DNA of 64,000 nucleotides from Berkiella sp963803015 (GCA_963803015.1 CAWDKV010000003.1:868001-932000); one strand, 5' to 3'. Positions 44,150-55,400 are shown, counted from the stretch's first letter. Program-made: numbers and translations. The notes: generated from the sequence alone by a model not told the origin.

Positions 44150-45229
44150 GTGTCAGTTGCCATTATCACAGGATCAGCCGGATTGATAGGATCAGAGGCT
44201 GTGAAATTTTTTGCCAAACAAAATCTCACTGTTGTTGGGATAGACAATAATCTTCGTCAAGAATTTTTCGGTGAAGAGGCGTCAACGCTGTGGAATTTGA
44301 AATTACTCAAACAGCAGGTGCCCAATTATATCCATTATGATTGCGACATAAGAGACAATAGTGCGCTTGAAAGAATTTTTTCTCGTTTTGGCAAAGATAT
44401 TAGTGTGGTGATTCATACTGCGGCTCAGCCTTCTCATGATTGGGCGGCGACGGCACCCCTCACGGACTTTACGGTCAACGCAAATGGCACGCTCAATTTA
44501 TTAGAAATGACACGGACCCATTGCCAAGATGCCTGTTTTATCCATGTGAGTACTAATAAGGTGTATGGCGATCTCGCCAATGACTTACCTTTAGAAGAAA
44601 AACCCTTACGCTTTGACATTGCAGCCACCCACCCTTATGCAGGGGTTGGTATTGATGAATTTATGTCGATTGATCACTCTAAACATAGTTTATTTGGCGT
44701 CTCCAAAGCGGCGGCTGATCTCATGGTTCAAGAATATGGGCGCTATTTTGGCATGAAGACAGCTTGTTTTAGAGGGGGATGTTTAACAGGTCCTGCGCAC
44801 TCTGGAACCAAACTACATGGATTTTTATCCTATCTCATGCGTTGCACAGTTTTACACCAACCTTATACGGTTTTTGGCTATAAAGGGAAGCAAGTTCGAG
44901 ATAATATTCATAGCTTCGATTTTGTGAATGCTTTGTGGCATTTTTATCAATCTCCTCAAAGTGCTGCTGTTTATAACTTAGGCGGTGGTCCTTTACACAA
45001 TTGCTCAGTATTAGAAGCGATTCATTTATGCCAAGAGATCAGTGGCGAAACGCTAGATTGGCAATATGTTGATACCAATCGCATTGGCGATCACATTTGG
45101 TGGGTAAGTGATGTGCGAAAATTTCAAACAGACTTTCCTAATTGGTCTTTTCAATACGATATTAAAAGAATATTGGATGAGATCTATGATGTGACTAAAG
45201 AGGCCCAAGATTGTGAAGAATACATTTGA
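44150..45229 (+). CDS. NAD-dependent epimerase of the CDP-paratose 2-epimerase type
   Basis: The N-terminus is ITGSAGLIGSEAV and the middle RGGCLTGPAHSGTKLHGFL. The active-site segment reads HSLFGVSKAAADLMVQEY, with Phe where most SDR enzymes have the catalytic Tyr of Y-x-x-x-K. I recall this substitution in this subfamily but cannot check it. The gene starts at GTG with AAGGA upstream and overlaps the GT2 gene by 17 bases. Two related epimerases in a row suggest sequential steps on one sugar nucleotide. Confidence 0.75.
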   Translation: MSVAIITGSAGLIGSEAVKFFAKQNLTVVGIDNNLRQEFFGEEASTLWNLKLLKQQVPNYIHYDCDIRDNSALERIFSRFGKDISVVIHTAAQPSHDWAATAPLTDFTVNANGTLNLLEMTRTHCQDACFIHVSTNKVYGDLANDLPLEEKPLRFDIAATHPYAGVGIDEFMSIDHSKHSLFGVSKAAADLMVQEYGRYFGMKTACFRGGCLTGPAHSGTKLHGFLSYLMRCTVLHQPYTVFGYKGKQVRDNIHSFDFVNALWHFYQSPQSAAVYNLGGGPLHNCSVLEAIHLCQEISGETLDWQYVDTNRIGDHIWWVSDVRKFQTDFPNWSFQYDIKRILDEIYDVTKEAQDCEEYI

Positions 45230-45977
45230 GCCATTAAAACTTTATTCTATTGTCATCCCCGCGCATAATGAAGCAGAAAACTTGCCGCATACTATTTTGC
45301 CTTTAATTGAAGCGCTCACTCAAGCCAACATTTCTCACGAAATTTTAGTGATAAACGACAACAGTACAGATGAGACAGAACAAGTCTTGCAAACGTTAAA
45401 TCAAAGCTATCCTCAAGTTCAGATGCTCAATAATCCCCCTCCTAATGGTTTTGGCTTAGCGGTCAGATATGGTCTGCAGTCTTTCAAGGGCGATGCAGTG
45501 GCAATTGTGATGGCAGATGGTTCTGATAGTCCAGAGGATGTGGTTGCTTTTTTTCAAAAAATGCAAGAAGGCTATGATTGTGTCTTTGGTTCGCGCTTTA
45601 TCGCGGGCGGTAAGGTCATAGATTATCCTATCCATAAAAAGATCATTAATCGACTTGCCAATAATTTTATTCGTGTGCTATTTCAATTTCGCTATAACGA
45701 TATGACCAATGCATTCAAATGCTATAGACGAGAAGTGATAGCCGGCATACAACCCTTTTTAGCCCATCATTTTAATTTAACAGTAGAGCTGCCTTTAAAA
45801 GCGATTATTCGAGGTTACAGCTATGCTGTTTTGCCTAACACCTGGACTAATCGTAAGCATGGTGTTTCTAAACTGAAAATTCGTGAAATGGGTAGTCGAT
45901 ATCTTTTTATTGTTTTGTACTGCTTGATAGAAAAATGGTTTTCAAGGGGTGATTATAAAATTTCCGCTTCTCGTTAA
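45213..45977 (+). CDS. Family 2 glycosyltransferase, dolichol/polyprenyl-phosphate type
   Basis: SIVIPAHNEAENLP at the N-terminus, ILVINDNSTDET, VIVMADGSDSPED (D-x-D/D-x-S metal site) and FGSRFIAGG are the usual motifs of DPM1/GtrB-like enzymes that transfer a sugar to a polyprenyl phosphate. There is no C-terminal membrane anchor beyond one hydrophobic stretch. GTG 45213 lies inside the previous gene, so translation is coupled. It is the last gene of the operon. Confidence 0.85.
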   Translation: MKNTFEPLKLYSIVIPAHNEAENLPHTILPLIEALTQANISHEILVINDNSTDETEQVLQTLNQSYPQVQMLNNPPPNGFGLAVRYGLQSFKGDAVAIVMADGSDSPEDVVAFFQKMQEGYDCVFGSRFIAGGKVIDYPIHKKIINRLANNFIRVLFQFRYNDMTNAFKCYRREVIAGIQPFLAHHFNLTVELPLKAIIRGYSYAVLPNTWTNRKHGVSKLKIREMGSRYLFIVLYCLIEKWFSRGDYKISASR

Positions 45978-46083
45978 TTTCATGAGTTAGGAAACTAAAA
46001 ATAGACAGCCGCCGAAAATTCATCTGCGAAGGGTATAGCTTATAATTAAAGAGATCCTTTAATTTATTTGTGATTTGGTAAAC

Positions 46084-49000
46084 ATGGAACGCCCTCTAAC
46101 AAGCATGAATCAAGAAGAGCTCATATCTTTCATTAAAAAAGCCCATCAACTACGAGAGAATAATCAGCTTGTAGAAGCTTTAGATATTGCCAAAATCTGT
46201 TTCAAAGAGGCGCCTCGTGAGCCTGAGGTACTGTTTTTATTAGGAGCGCTCCAGTTTGAAAATAAAGACTTTTTTCATGCAGAGAAATCATTAACCACGG
46301 CTATTGCTTTAAATCCAAATAAAGCAGAATATTTTTTATTTTTAGGAAATTTATTGCTCGTGCAAGGGCGAAATCTTGAGGCCGAAAAGGTATTAAGAAG
46401 AGCGATTGATCTTGATGCAACTTTATATATGGCTTATTACTATTTGGGTAAAGTTCTTTCAGCTCAAAATAAGCTATTTGAAGCTTTGGCCGTGTTTCAA
46501 AAAGGGGTAGCACAAAATCCTCAATTTTCTAAATTTCAATTCAATCTGGCGGCCGTTTATCATAAACTGGGGAAAAAGCAGGAAGCCATCAGCGCTTACC
46601 AAGAGTCTTTAAAGTTTGAACCAAATAATACAGCACTGCTCAGTAATTATGGCGCGATATTGAGTCAAGATAGACAATATCTAAAAGCAATCGGGGTATA
46701 TGAAGCAGCGTTGAAGCTGGAGCCTAATCACATAGGGGCGATGTCTAATTTGGCGGGGACCTATATTGAACTCGGTGAATTGGATAAAGCAGAGAAATTA
46801 CTGAGACAATCCTTAGCGATTGAACCCAACGCGCCTAGCTTGTGGCGAAATTTAACGCTTTGCGTGACATATGACACACTTTATCACCCTGACGTTTTAA
46901 AGATCCAACAGCTACTAGAAAAAGAAACTGTCCCAAGTTCATTAGCACATTATTATTTTGCATTAGGCAAAATCTATTTGAATTGTAAAGAATATGATAA
47001 ATCTTTTGAATATTATGCTAAAGGTAATGCGCTTCGCGCTCGAGAAGCAAGTTTTAGAACAGAAGTTTTTAAAGCTCATATTAATTTAATTATGAATTTA
47101 TTTGATGATGCCATTTACCGAAAATTCACCATCAAAAAGAAAAAATTACCTGAGCCGATTTTTATCATTGGCACATCTCGCTCTGGAAAAAGTTTATTGG
47201 AAGAGATTTTATCTCATCATCCTCATATTCATTCCGCAGGAGAGTTAGGATTTGCAGAAACCATTGCAAAATTACCCGCTGAGCAATTACCTCCAGGTAA
47301 TTACCCTTTTTGGGCGAAGCAGATAACACCTGATCAAGCCAAAGCGATGAGAAGGGCTTACTTAAGACGCTTGTTGCAATATGCCTCTCCAACACATCAA
47401 TATGTGATTGATACTTTGCCGGGTAACTTTATGTATCTTGGTGTGTTAGCCATGCTTTTTCCAGATGCTAAGTTTATCCATTGTAAAAGAGATCCATTAG
47501 ACGCTTGTTTACTGATCCATTTTAAGTATTTTGTACAAGGTCATAGTTATACTAATGAGATTGCAAAATTAGGCAGTTATTATCAGCAATATACGCGTTT
47601 GATGAAACATTGGCACAGCGTTTTGCCAAAGCAAATTTTAGATGTGGATTATGAAGAGTTAGTCACAGATCCACAGAGAGTTGTCGCAAAAACCCTGCAA
47701 TACCTGGATGTGGATGAGAAGTTATCCTTTAATTTTGCCAAGTTTAATAGAGATGAAATAGGTATTCATCATCAATTTGATAAACATTTAAACCCTTTAA
47801 AAACTGCGTTGGGTGAACCTTTTCTTATACATGAAGCTGTTGATGTCAAAGCGCTTTACCTGGCAGATTTAATCAACAGCGCCAAATATCATTTTATGCA
47901 AGGGGATTATCCGCAAGCAGAACGTTTAGCTTTGAGCTTATTGGAGGAGACACCTGAAAATGCTGCAGCGCTGTATTTAATGGGCTCCATTTATTTGAAG
48001 ATGCAGTTTTTTCAAAAAGCGAGCCATTATTTTGAAAAGGCGCTGGAGATTTCTCCTAAAATGGTGCCAGCCTATATTGATTTGGCAGCGACATTGCAAG
48101 CTTTAGGCAGACACATTGAAGCCAATGCCAAACTTAGAATCGCAGACAAATTGTCTAAAGATTTAGCGCAAGGAAAGATTAACCTCTCGCAAGAGGTCTT
48201 GCAAAAATTGCACGATGCTTTTTCGCAAGAAGTAAAGGTTTTCAAGGTAAACGAAAATAAAATTTTGTTTAAAACACCTGCTTCGCCGCCATTTGCACCA
48301 GACTCTTATCTCACTAAATCATGGGATCGTTATTTTACTGATCTCAGTTTTGGCAGTTTTAGAGATACAGTGATCGATGGGAGTAAGGTATGGCGCATGC
48401 GGACCTGGCATTTTTTATTTAAAAATATGGCGCTTATTCACCAGATTTATAGTCAAGCCCAACATGAAATTCGTGTGCTAGATTTAGGCTGTTCAACAGG
48501 CTATCTCAGGCGATTTTTAGAAGGAAACTTTTCTTTAGAGGATAAAAAAACGATTTACTATTGGGGCGTTGATATTCGAGAGGATAATTTATTGCAAGCT
48601 GTGCAGGGGACAGAGGATTTAGAATCAGGCGCCAAAGGTCACTTTATTCCGTCTGCTTTCTTAGCACATGATTTTAAAGATCCTTTACCGTTTAAAGAAA
48701 ATTATTTTGATTATATTGTCAATTTTGAAGCGATTAAATATCTTCCAGTTGCCCAAGGCCGAGTTTTCTTGAAAGAGATGCAGCGTGTGCTCAAAGATTC
48801 TGGTCGCTTATGTCTTTCTACCAGTTATTCTGTTGATAAACCAGGATTTATGGAAACAGTTCCATTTGAAGAAATTGAAAGGATGCTCCATGAAAGTGGT
48901 TTTGATATAGTGCAAACAAAAGGCTCCCAAGCAACATGGCATGCATTAACGAGATATCTTAAAAAGGAGCATATTCCTTTTGTTAATGAATTATTAAAAG

Positions 49001-49122
49001 TGCATCCGCCTGAAATGGTGGCAGCCATGATTACGCCTGTATATCCGCAATGCTCCAGTCAAGTCACCTTTTTGTGTAAAAAAAGCGTGCTCAATAAATC
49101 TTCTATCTCCAAAGCAGAGTGA
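46084..49122 (+). CDS. TPR-sulfotransferase-TPR-methyltransferase fusion
   Basis: Residues about 10-330 are TPR repeats. A sulfotransferase domain follows (about 355-560), with the PAPS-binding loop FIIGTSRSGKSLLEEILSHH and the 3'-phosphate region FIHCKRDPLDACLL. A second short TPR block is at about 600-690. A class I methyltransferase lies at about 795-960 (VLDLGCSTGYLRRFLEG; DYIVNFEAIKYLPVAQGR). TPR-sulfotransferases are known; the added methyltransferase is unusual. ATG 46084 is preferred over TTG 46075. It follows the sugar operon after 100 bases and may decorate the same product. Confidence 0.8.
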   Translation: MERPLTSMNQEELISFIKKAHQLRENNQLVEALDIAKICFKEAPREPEVLFLLGALQFENKDFFHAEKSLTTAIALNPNKAEYFLFLGNLLLVQGRNLEAEKVLRRAIDLDATLYMAYYYLGKVLSAQNKLFEALAVFQKGVAQNPQFSKFQFNLAAVYHKLGKKQEAISAYQESLKFEPNNTALLSNYGAILSQDRQYLKAIGVYEAALKLEPNHIGAMSNLAGTYIELGELDKAEKLLRQSLAIEPNAPSLWRNLTLCVTYDTLYHPDVLKIQQLLEKETVPSSLAHYYFALGKIYLNCKEYDKSFEYYAKGNALRAREASFRTEVFKAHINLIMNLFDDAIYRKFTIKKKKLPEPIFIIGTSRSGKSLLEEILSHHPHIHSAGELGFAETIAKLPAEQLPPGNYPFWAKQITPDQAKAMRRAYLRRLLQYASPTHQYVIDTLPGNFMYLGVLAMLFPDAKFIHCKRDPLDACLLIHFKYFVQGHSYTNEIAKLGSYYQQYTRLMKHWHSVLPKQILDVDYEELVTDPQRVVAKTLQYLDVDEKLSFNFAKFNRDEIGIHHQFDKHLNPLKTALGEPFLIHEAVDVKALYLADLINSAKYHFMQGDYPQAERLALSLLEETPENAAALYLMGSIYLKMQFFQKASHYFEKALEISPKMVPAYIDLAATLQALGRHIEANAKLRIADKLSKDLAQGKINLSQEVLQKLHDAFSQEVKVFKVNENKILFKTPASPPFAPDSYLTKSWDRYFTDLSFGSFRDTVIDGSKVWRMRTWHFLFKNMALIHQIYSQAQHEIRVLDLGCSTGYLRRFLEGNFSLEDKKTIYYWGVDIREDNLLQAVQGTEDLESGAKGHFIPSAFLAHDFKDPLPFKENYFDYIVNFEAIKYLPVAQGRVFLKEMQRVLKDSGRLCLSTSYSVDKPGFMETVPFEEIERMLHESGFDIVQTKGSQATWHALTRYLKKEHIPFVNELLKVHPPEMVAAMITPVYPQCSSQVTFLCKKSVLNKSSISKAE

Positions 49123-50198
49123 TGCAAGGTTAACGCTATGCGAAGACGACTTTGCTTAAGAGCAACAGAAGGTGGGCGAATCGCACCGACTAAAATGCCG
49201 TGTTCGGCTAAGTGTTGTTGTAAGCTTAAGGTAGATTTTGGATCGTTAATGATGATTGGAATAATGGGCGTGCAGGAGTTTCCTGTATTGAAACCAGCAC
49301 TTTGCAATTGCTCTCTTAGCGTTGCTGCTCGGTTAAAAAGGGCTTTCACCTCTGCCTGAAGCCTTGACACCATTTCCCATGCGGCCTGCATCGCCGCTAC
49401 TTGCATTAAAGAGGGAGCAGTCGAGTAAATAAACCCTTGACAGCGATTAATAAAATAACGTTTTAATGCTTTGCTGCAGGTGACATAAGCGCCACTGCCT
49501 CCTAAAGCCTTGCTAAACGTGCCCATCACAACATCAATTTCTTTTGCGAATTCACAAGTTAAACCATATCCTCTTGCGCCAAAAATCCCCGTTGCATGGG
49601 CTTCATCGACATAGAGTAGGGCATGATGGTCTTTACTCAATTGCAGTAACTTTTCTAAATCGGCGATATCGCCATCCATGCCAAACACCGATTCTGTTAA
49701 AATAAATTTTGGACAGGCGTGATGCTGGTATTTGGCCAGTAAGAAAGCGAGATGGTCATAATCAAGATGGCGATAACGTATTTGTTTTGCACCTGCTAAT
49801 TGGCAACCGAGATGCATACTGGCATGATTTAAGCGATCAGAAAAAACTAAGGGCTTACTTCCCAATACTTTGCTATCAAGTAAAGCGCTAAGCAGAGAAA
49901 CATTTGCTTGAAAGCCAGTAGCAAAGAGCAGGGCGCTTTCATGATTTTTATCTTGCGCAATCATGCTTTCAAAATCTTGCATGATCTTTTGTGGTAACAC
50001 GAGGCGAGAAGCTTTACTCCCTACGCCATATTGCGCGGCGGCAAGTTGTGTTGCCTTTATAATTTGCGGATGATTACTTAACGCCAGATAATCATTGTTA
50101 GCAAAATCAACTTTAATATTCGTCATTTTAGGCAAATGCCGCAAGAGGTGCTTGTCTTTTAGTTTGGCGCAAAATTGAGAATAAGCTTTTTTAGCCAT
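49059..50198 (-). CDS. bioF: 8-amino-7-oxononanoate synthase (biotin synthesis)
   Basis: BioF condenses pimeloyl thioester with alanine, using PLP. Visible are FANNDYLALSNHP, the conserved DRLNHASMHLGCQLAGA, SVFGMDGDIADLE, YVDEAHATGIFG, and the PLP lysine in GTFSKALGGSGAYV (about Lys229). The start ATG 50198 overlaps the stop of the upstream lipoprotein gene (ATGGCTAA); a longer frame to 50297 lies inside that gene and is unlikely. The 3' end overlaps the convergent fusion gene by 64 bases. No other bio genes are in the window. Other alpha-oxoamine synthases are possible, but the motifs fit BioF. Confidence 0.85.
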   Translation of the reverse strand: MAKKAYSQFCAKLKDKHLLRHLPKMTNIKVDFANNDYLALSNHPQIIKATQLAAAQYGVGSKASRLVLPQKIMQDFESMIAQDKNHESALLFATGFQANVSLLSALLDSKVLGSKPLVFSDRLNHASMHLGCQLAGAKQIRYRHLDYDHLAFLLAKYQHHACPKFILTESVFGMDGDIADLEKLLQLSKDHHALLYVDEAHATGIFGARGYGLTCEFAKEIDVVMGTFSKALGGSGAYVTCSKALKRYFINRCQGFIYSTAPSLMQVAAMQAAWEMVSRLQAEVKALFNRAATLREQLQSAGFNTGNSCTPIIPIIINDPKSTLSLQQHLAEHGILVGAIRPPSVALKQSRLRIALTLHHSALEIEDLLSTLFLHKKVT

Positions 50199-51075
50199 TT
50201 TTTTTGTCACAAACCAACCGGGTTTGTAAAATAAGTGGCCACGCTTTCTCCCACCCTTTATGATGCGTGACTTGCGGAAGTGTAAAAGTTTTAACACAAG
50301 CAGGATTATTCACCGCCTCGGCAAAGTGTTGAGCCATCCAAGGCGGAACAACGGGATCTTGTTTGCCGGCCCAGTGTTGTTGCGGCACTTTTTTAAGTTT
50401 TGCGGCAATAGCCATCGGATTCTCAGAGCCTTTTAAGGGGGTGGTACGGTGATATTCATTGAGTAATTTATGATCGAGATCGCCTGCAATAGTGATAAGT
50501 CCTTTCACATCGGTTCTTTTTGCGGCAATTAAAGCAGCAATTGATCCGCCTCCGGAATAACCGATGAGCACAAAGCTTTTATTTTGATATTTCGTTTTTA
50601 GCTGATCTAAAGTTTCATTAAGCGCATGCACAACTTCTGGCGCATAGCGGTGACTGGACCAATATTTTGCTTCACATTTGGTATCAAGTTGATGTGGGGT
50701 ATACTGGCAAGGTCTCGCCAGGTAAACCACTAACGGATGCGGATCAGTTAAGGCGAGTTTGAGCGTGAGCGGATATTTGGGAGTGGGATTATCAGATAGT
50801 TTGTATTTATTTTTCCAACTATTCCCGTCGCCTTCTATATAAGCGTGGATGACACTTTCAGAATGATTTCTTCTTTGAAATTCGTAAGTACTGATAATAA
50901 AGCTATTATTAATAGGATAGCGTTGCTCTTGCCAACCTAAATCTTTTGCTTGATTTATAACTTTTTGGGATTGAGGTGGAATGGTGCTTTTGTTAAATGA
51001 ATTGCAGCTTACTAGCAAAAAACTGCTAGCAGTCAAAAAGCAGAAAATAAGAACTTTGTTGTATTGAAATGCCAT
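50191..51075 (-). CDS. Lipoprotein alpha/beta-hydrolase
   Basis: A lipoprotein signal peptide (VLIFCFLTASSFLLVSC, lipobox LVSC) is followed by an alpha/beta-hydrolase fold: nucleophile elbow LIGYSGGGSIAALIA (Ser), QDPVVPPWMAQHF (Asp region) and VTHHKGWEKAWP (His). It overlaps bioF by eight bases. In many bacteria bioF neighbours a pimeloyl-ester hydrolase such as BioH, but that is cytoplasmic; this one is predicted to be anchored outside the cytoplasm, so I would not call it BioH. Confidence 0.75.
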   Translation of the reverse strand: MAFQYNKVLIFCFLTASSFLLVSCNSFNKSTIPPQSQKVINQAKDLGWQEQRYPINNSFIISTYEFQRRNHSESVIHAYIEGDGNSWKNKYKLSDNPTPKYPLTLKLALTDPHPLVVYLARPCQYTPHQLDTKCEAKYWSSHRYAPEVVHALNETLDQLKTKYQNKSFVLIGYSGGGSIAALIAAKRTDVKGLITIAGDLDHKLLNEYHRTTPLKGSENPMAIAAKLKKVPQQHWAGKQDPVVPPWMAQHFAEAVNNPACVKTFTLPQVTHHKGWEKAWPLILQTRLVCDKKNG

Positions 51076-51211
51076 TTTTTTTGGCCAATAGTTTCATAAA
51101 GTGAGAAAGATACCATTTTTTTTAACAAAATGGTTAAGAATTTTTCGATGAAAGCTTTGGGTGAAGCCACACCAATGGTAGGATGAGATTAAGCGTCATG
51201 GAGAGATGTTA

Positions 51212-52399
51212 ATGCAGGAATCAAAAATCATCGCTTACCATAAGTTGTTACCCAAATTATCTTTTTTTATACTGGCTAGCTTGTCTTTGCCTACGTTAGC
51301 AACTTTTCCTAATGTAGAATCCATGCTGGACAATTATCGAACAATTGCTCCTGTGGCTTCGCCAGAAATCAATGATCTGATTTTTGCACTAGATGCACTT
51401 TCTGGACAACAATTACAGGATTCCTTGCAAACGCTTACTCCCGTTGCGGATGGGTCGTTACGTGCTGCTTCTGATGGGCCGATGAATCAGATCCTCTATG
51501 TCATCAGTGATCACGTTTTGGCGGTGCAGCAAGAACGTTGTTCCTCAAATGGGATTTGGGGACAAATTCTGGGCGATAAAATTGATCAAGGGGATAGAGA
51601 AGACATTCCCGGGTATAAAGCTTATGTGCTGGGTGGCATTATTGGTCGAGATCAGAAAGTCTGCCCACAAATAACAGTTGGTTTAGCAGCTGGCTATGAT
51701 TATGCAAAAGTAAATTCTTTTGGTCCTTCAGGAAGCTACTTACATATCGAACGTATTCAAGGATCAGTTTACGGGCGCTATGACTCGCTGAAGCGACCCA
51801 TTTATGCGTTGGGCGTTCTAACGCTTGCGCGCGACCATTACAATAATCATCGTAAAATTTTAGTTCCGCCCTATAGTGGTATTGGTTTTTCTCGGACGGC
51901 TGAAGGTGAATTCGTGGCTTGGGAAACCCATGTCCATTTAGAAAATGGTTATGATTGGAAGAAATGTAACTTTCATTTTATACCCAAAATCATGCTCAGT
52001 TATTCCCATCTTAATCCGGAAAACTATATTGAGCATGATGCCTTTGGTTTAAACTTGAACGTAAAATACCAAAGTATGGACTTCTTAGATTTAGGTGCCG
52101 GCGCACAGCTAGAATATCGTAACTTATATCCACAAGCTTACGTCAACCCAGAAATACATGGTTTTGTTTTTTATGATTTCATAAGAGATAAGCAACTGGC
52201 ATCCGCAAACATGTTAGGGGGTGGCTTTGCTTTTTTAAGTCAAGGGGTGACGCCGCCAGATCTGACTTATGAAGTGGGCGTAGGCATAGCTGTTCATAGT
52301 TATAAAAAGACGCTCGTGAAGATGCAATATGATTATGTCGCGCAAACAGATTATCACCGTAATCAAGTCTTTATTAAAGTGCGCCATGAGTGGGGTTAA
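51212..52399 (+). CDS. Autotransporter-type beta-barrel protein without passenger
   Basis: After a signal peptide (LSFFILASLSLPTLA) and a short helical region (NDLIFALDALSGQQLQDSLQ) the protein goes straight into a beta-barrel domain (WGQILGDKIDQGD; alternating strands; final VFIKVRHEWG). There is no long passenger. ATG 51212 is favoured because GGAGAG lies six bases upstream. The next autotransporter gene starts nine bases downstream, suggesting one operon. The pre-barrel segment resembles the corresponding part of that protein. Confidence 0.75.
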   Translation: MQESKIIAYHKLLPKLSFFILASLSLPTLATFPNVESMLDNYRTIAPVASPEINDLIFALDALSGQQLQDSLQTLTPVADGSLRAASDGPMNQILYVISDHVLAVQQERCSSNGIWGQILGDKIDQGDREDIPGYKAYVLGGIIGRDQKVCPQITVGLAAGYDYAKVNSFGPSGSYLHIERIQGSVYGRYDSLKRPIYALGVLTLARDHYNNHRKILVPPYSGIGFSRTAEGEFVAWETHVHLENGYDWKKCNFHFIPKIMLSYSHLNPENYIEHDAFGLNLNVKYQSMDFLDLGAGAQLEYRNLYPQAYVNPEIHGFVFYDFIRDKQLASANMLGGGFAFLSQGVTPPDLTYEVGVGIAVHSYKKTLVKMQYDYVAQTDYHRNQVFIKVRHEWG

Positions 52400-52408
52400 A
52401 AGAGTGCA

Positions 52409-55400
52409 ATGAATTTGAAAGATAAGTGGAATGCAAGAATGAAAAAAAATGGATTGTCTGGCAAAAAATTAACTCAAGCTGTATTAGCCTCTACGCTTAT
52501 TGTTTCTCAGTGCAGCTATGCTGATAATTATTCAACGGTTGTGGGCGCTCAAGTCATGAGTGCTCAAACTGATGATCAAGTTACCGTGACGCCAACGGGG
52601 CAAATTAATACCAATGTTGCGCTTGCAAACGGTATTTTAATAGATGAAGATGCGGCCTCAGTGACCCTCCAGGCTAATAATACACTACCAGGCAGTAATG
52701 CTATCGTCACCACGGGTGCCGCACTCAACGGTATTTTAGTAGGTAATGGTACCGCAGGCGCTAGCGCAACGATTGTAACTGGCGCTAATGCCAATATTAG
52801 TAGTATGGCCGATGGTATCTTAATCAGTGATGATAGTGCGAATATTGATAATTCGGGAACCATAACAGGTACGCTCAGTGGTATTGAATCCTCTAATGCA
52901 GGAACCAATACAACGCTGACCAATGAAGCCACGGGATCAATAATTGGTACCAGCGCACCTGGTCTTTTAGTAGCGGGTCCTAATCTGACACTCAATAATT
53001 CAGGCGTGATTACTAGCGGTGTAGGATTTGATGCTTTTAGAATCAATGCCAGTACAAGTGCCGTTAACAATAATAGCGGTGGTAATATTTTTTCTACTGC
53101 AAATGGTATCAATGTCCAAGCTATTTCCGGTAATATTCAAAATAGTGGCACAATCACAACCAGTGGCGGTCCCGGGCTTGGTGCCATTCTAATCGGGAGT
53201 GTTTATAACGGGACTATCACCAATAATGCTGCCGCGATTATTCAAGCAACGGATACAACGGCTCCCGGTGGTAATGCGATATTAATCAAGGCGCCTTTTA
53301 GCCTCATTACGAATAGCGGAACGATTCAATCTGTTGCTGGGGATGCCATTGCAGTGACGGCAGCTTCTGCGGGCACCATTCAAAATAATAGTTTAATTCA
53401 AAGTAATACCGGTAATGCAATTTCTCTTGCGGGCAATATTACCGGAATTAACAATACCTTAAGCGGAACAATTACTTCGACTAATCCTTCCAAAGCTGTG
53501 ATTGTTGTGACCCAACCTAATGTGACGCTCGCAAGTGGTATTATCAATAGCGGGATCATCAAGAACCAAACTGCAGGTGGCACGGCCATTGATTTGCAAA
53601 CTGCTGGCGCGAATATTAACGTTCCATTAACGCAAAATGCAGGAACGATTACGGGTAATGTGTTACTAGACTCTGCTGGTGGCAATGCCTTTACCATGAA
53701 TGGCGGCACGATTGCTGGCGCTGTCACTGCGGGTAATGTTGCTAATACGATTAATATCAATGCCGGTACCATTACCAATACGCTTACCCTAGGTAATGGG
53801 GGCGATACGCTTAATTTAACGGGTGGTTCATTGCAAGCGATTATGGGTGGCGCTGGCAATGATATCTTCAATTTTTCTGGTGCCACTTTTACTTCCTTAA
53901 ATGGGGGAGCAGGCAATGATACGCTTAATATCAACGGCAGCTTGACGACAGCAGGTCCAATTACTTCTGTTGAAACCATTACGGTTAATAATGCCGGCAC
54001 GGGATTTGTGGTTAATAATCCAATCATTGGACTAGATACGTTATTAAATTTAATGGCTGGTACTTCCACGGTTGTGAATGCGCCTGTTGCAGGATTAGGC
54101 GGCCTTCTCAATAATGGTATGCTGACTATTTCGAATAATCAGACGGTGGCACTCGCTGGTAATGCGGTCAATAACGGTACAGTTGAAGTCGGGGTAGGAG
54201 CGAAGTTAAGTGTCAATTCGTTCACGCAACCCGCTGGTGGTAATTATGCGGTAGAGATTCAAAATGGCAAAAATGGCATTATTGACGTTGGCGCTGGTGG
54301 GGCCAATTTAGCGGCTAAGAGTACGATTTCTCCAACGCTAATAGCGGGTCAATTTATACCAGCTGGAACAGCATTTGATATCGTGCAAGCATTTGGTAGC
54401 ACTATCACCAGTAAGGCCACTGTTGTTCAGCCTAGCTCAGTCGTTTATAGTTTTACGCCACAATTAGTGGCTGGTAACACGATTTTAGAATTAGTCACTA
54501 AACGCAATACTTATACCTCTTTAGCGCCTAACCAACCTCTCTCCGGGGTAGCTGGTGCATTAGATGCTATTGTAGCGCAAGGACCAACCAATCCAGATAT
54601 CATTAATTTGTTGGGTCAATTGGATTATTTGACCTCGCAGCAAGATCTGCAAACTGCTTTATCATCGCTCATCCCCTCGGTGAATTATGCCTTGATTATG
54701 GCAACAAGAGTGGGTTGGGATAATGCTTTCTCAACTATTCAGCGAAAAATAGAAGACATGCATGGGCTGCATTATTCTTGGCAAACGCAAGAGTCAGGAT
54801 ATAACTATGGTGATCCCTGCTCGGCGCGAGGGGGATGCCCTCCTTATCGAGAGCCTATTTACAATGGTTCATGTAAAGAGAATTGTTATCCTAATTTAGA
54901 GCCTCTGAATGTGAATCCCGATTTGCCGCCACCTATAGGAGGTTCAACCTGGGGAGCGGTGTATGGCTCAATCATTTATCAAAATGAACGTCTAGGATAT
55001 GACGGCTATGATCTCAACGCGAGAGGATATGGCTTTGGAACAGATTATGATATTTCTGATTATGTAACAGTGGGTATAGCGTTCAACTCGACAAATGCAA
55101 CTGCTAATCCAAAATCAACTGTGCAACAGCAAGAAAAAGTGAATAGTTACCAAGGCACATTCTATTGGCAATATGAACCGTTTGAATTTGCTTATATAGA
55201 TGGCATGATTGGAGCAGCAAGTCATTCTTACAAGACTAGTCGGGCCATTAGCATAGGAGCTCTTAATGCGGCGGCGAGCGGTGCATTTAGAGGCTTTCAA
55301 TATGGGACGCAATTTGATTTAGGTTATCTTGTTAGTAATGAAGGCTTTTTTGTTGTGCCTATAGCGCGTTTTAGATATACGCGCCTAGAGATAAACAGTT

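Noticed and set aside
52576..54111. Two long minus-strand open frames inside the autotransporter passenger
   Set aside because: They are antisense shadows of a low-complexity Asn/Gly/Thr-rich coding region, with hydrophobic nonsense products.
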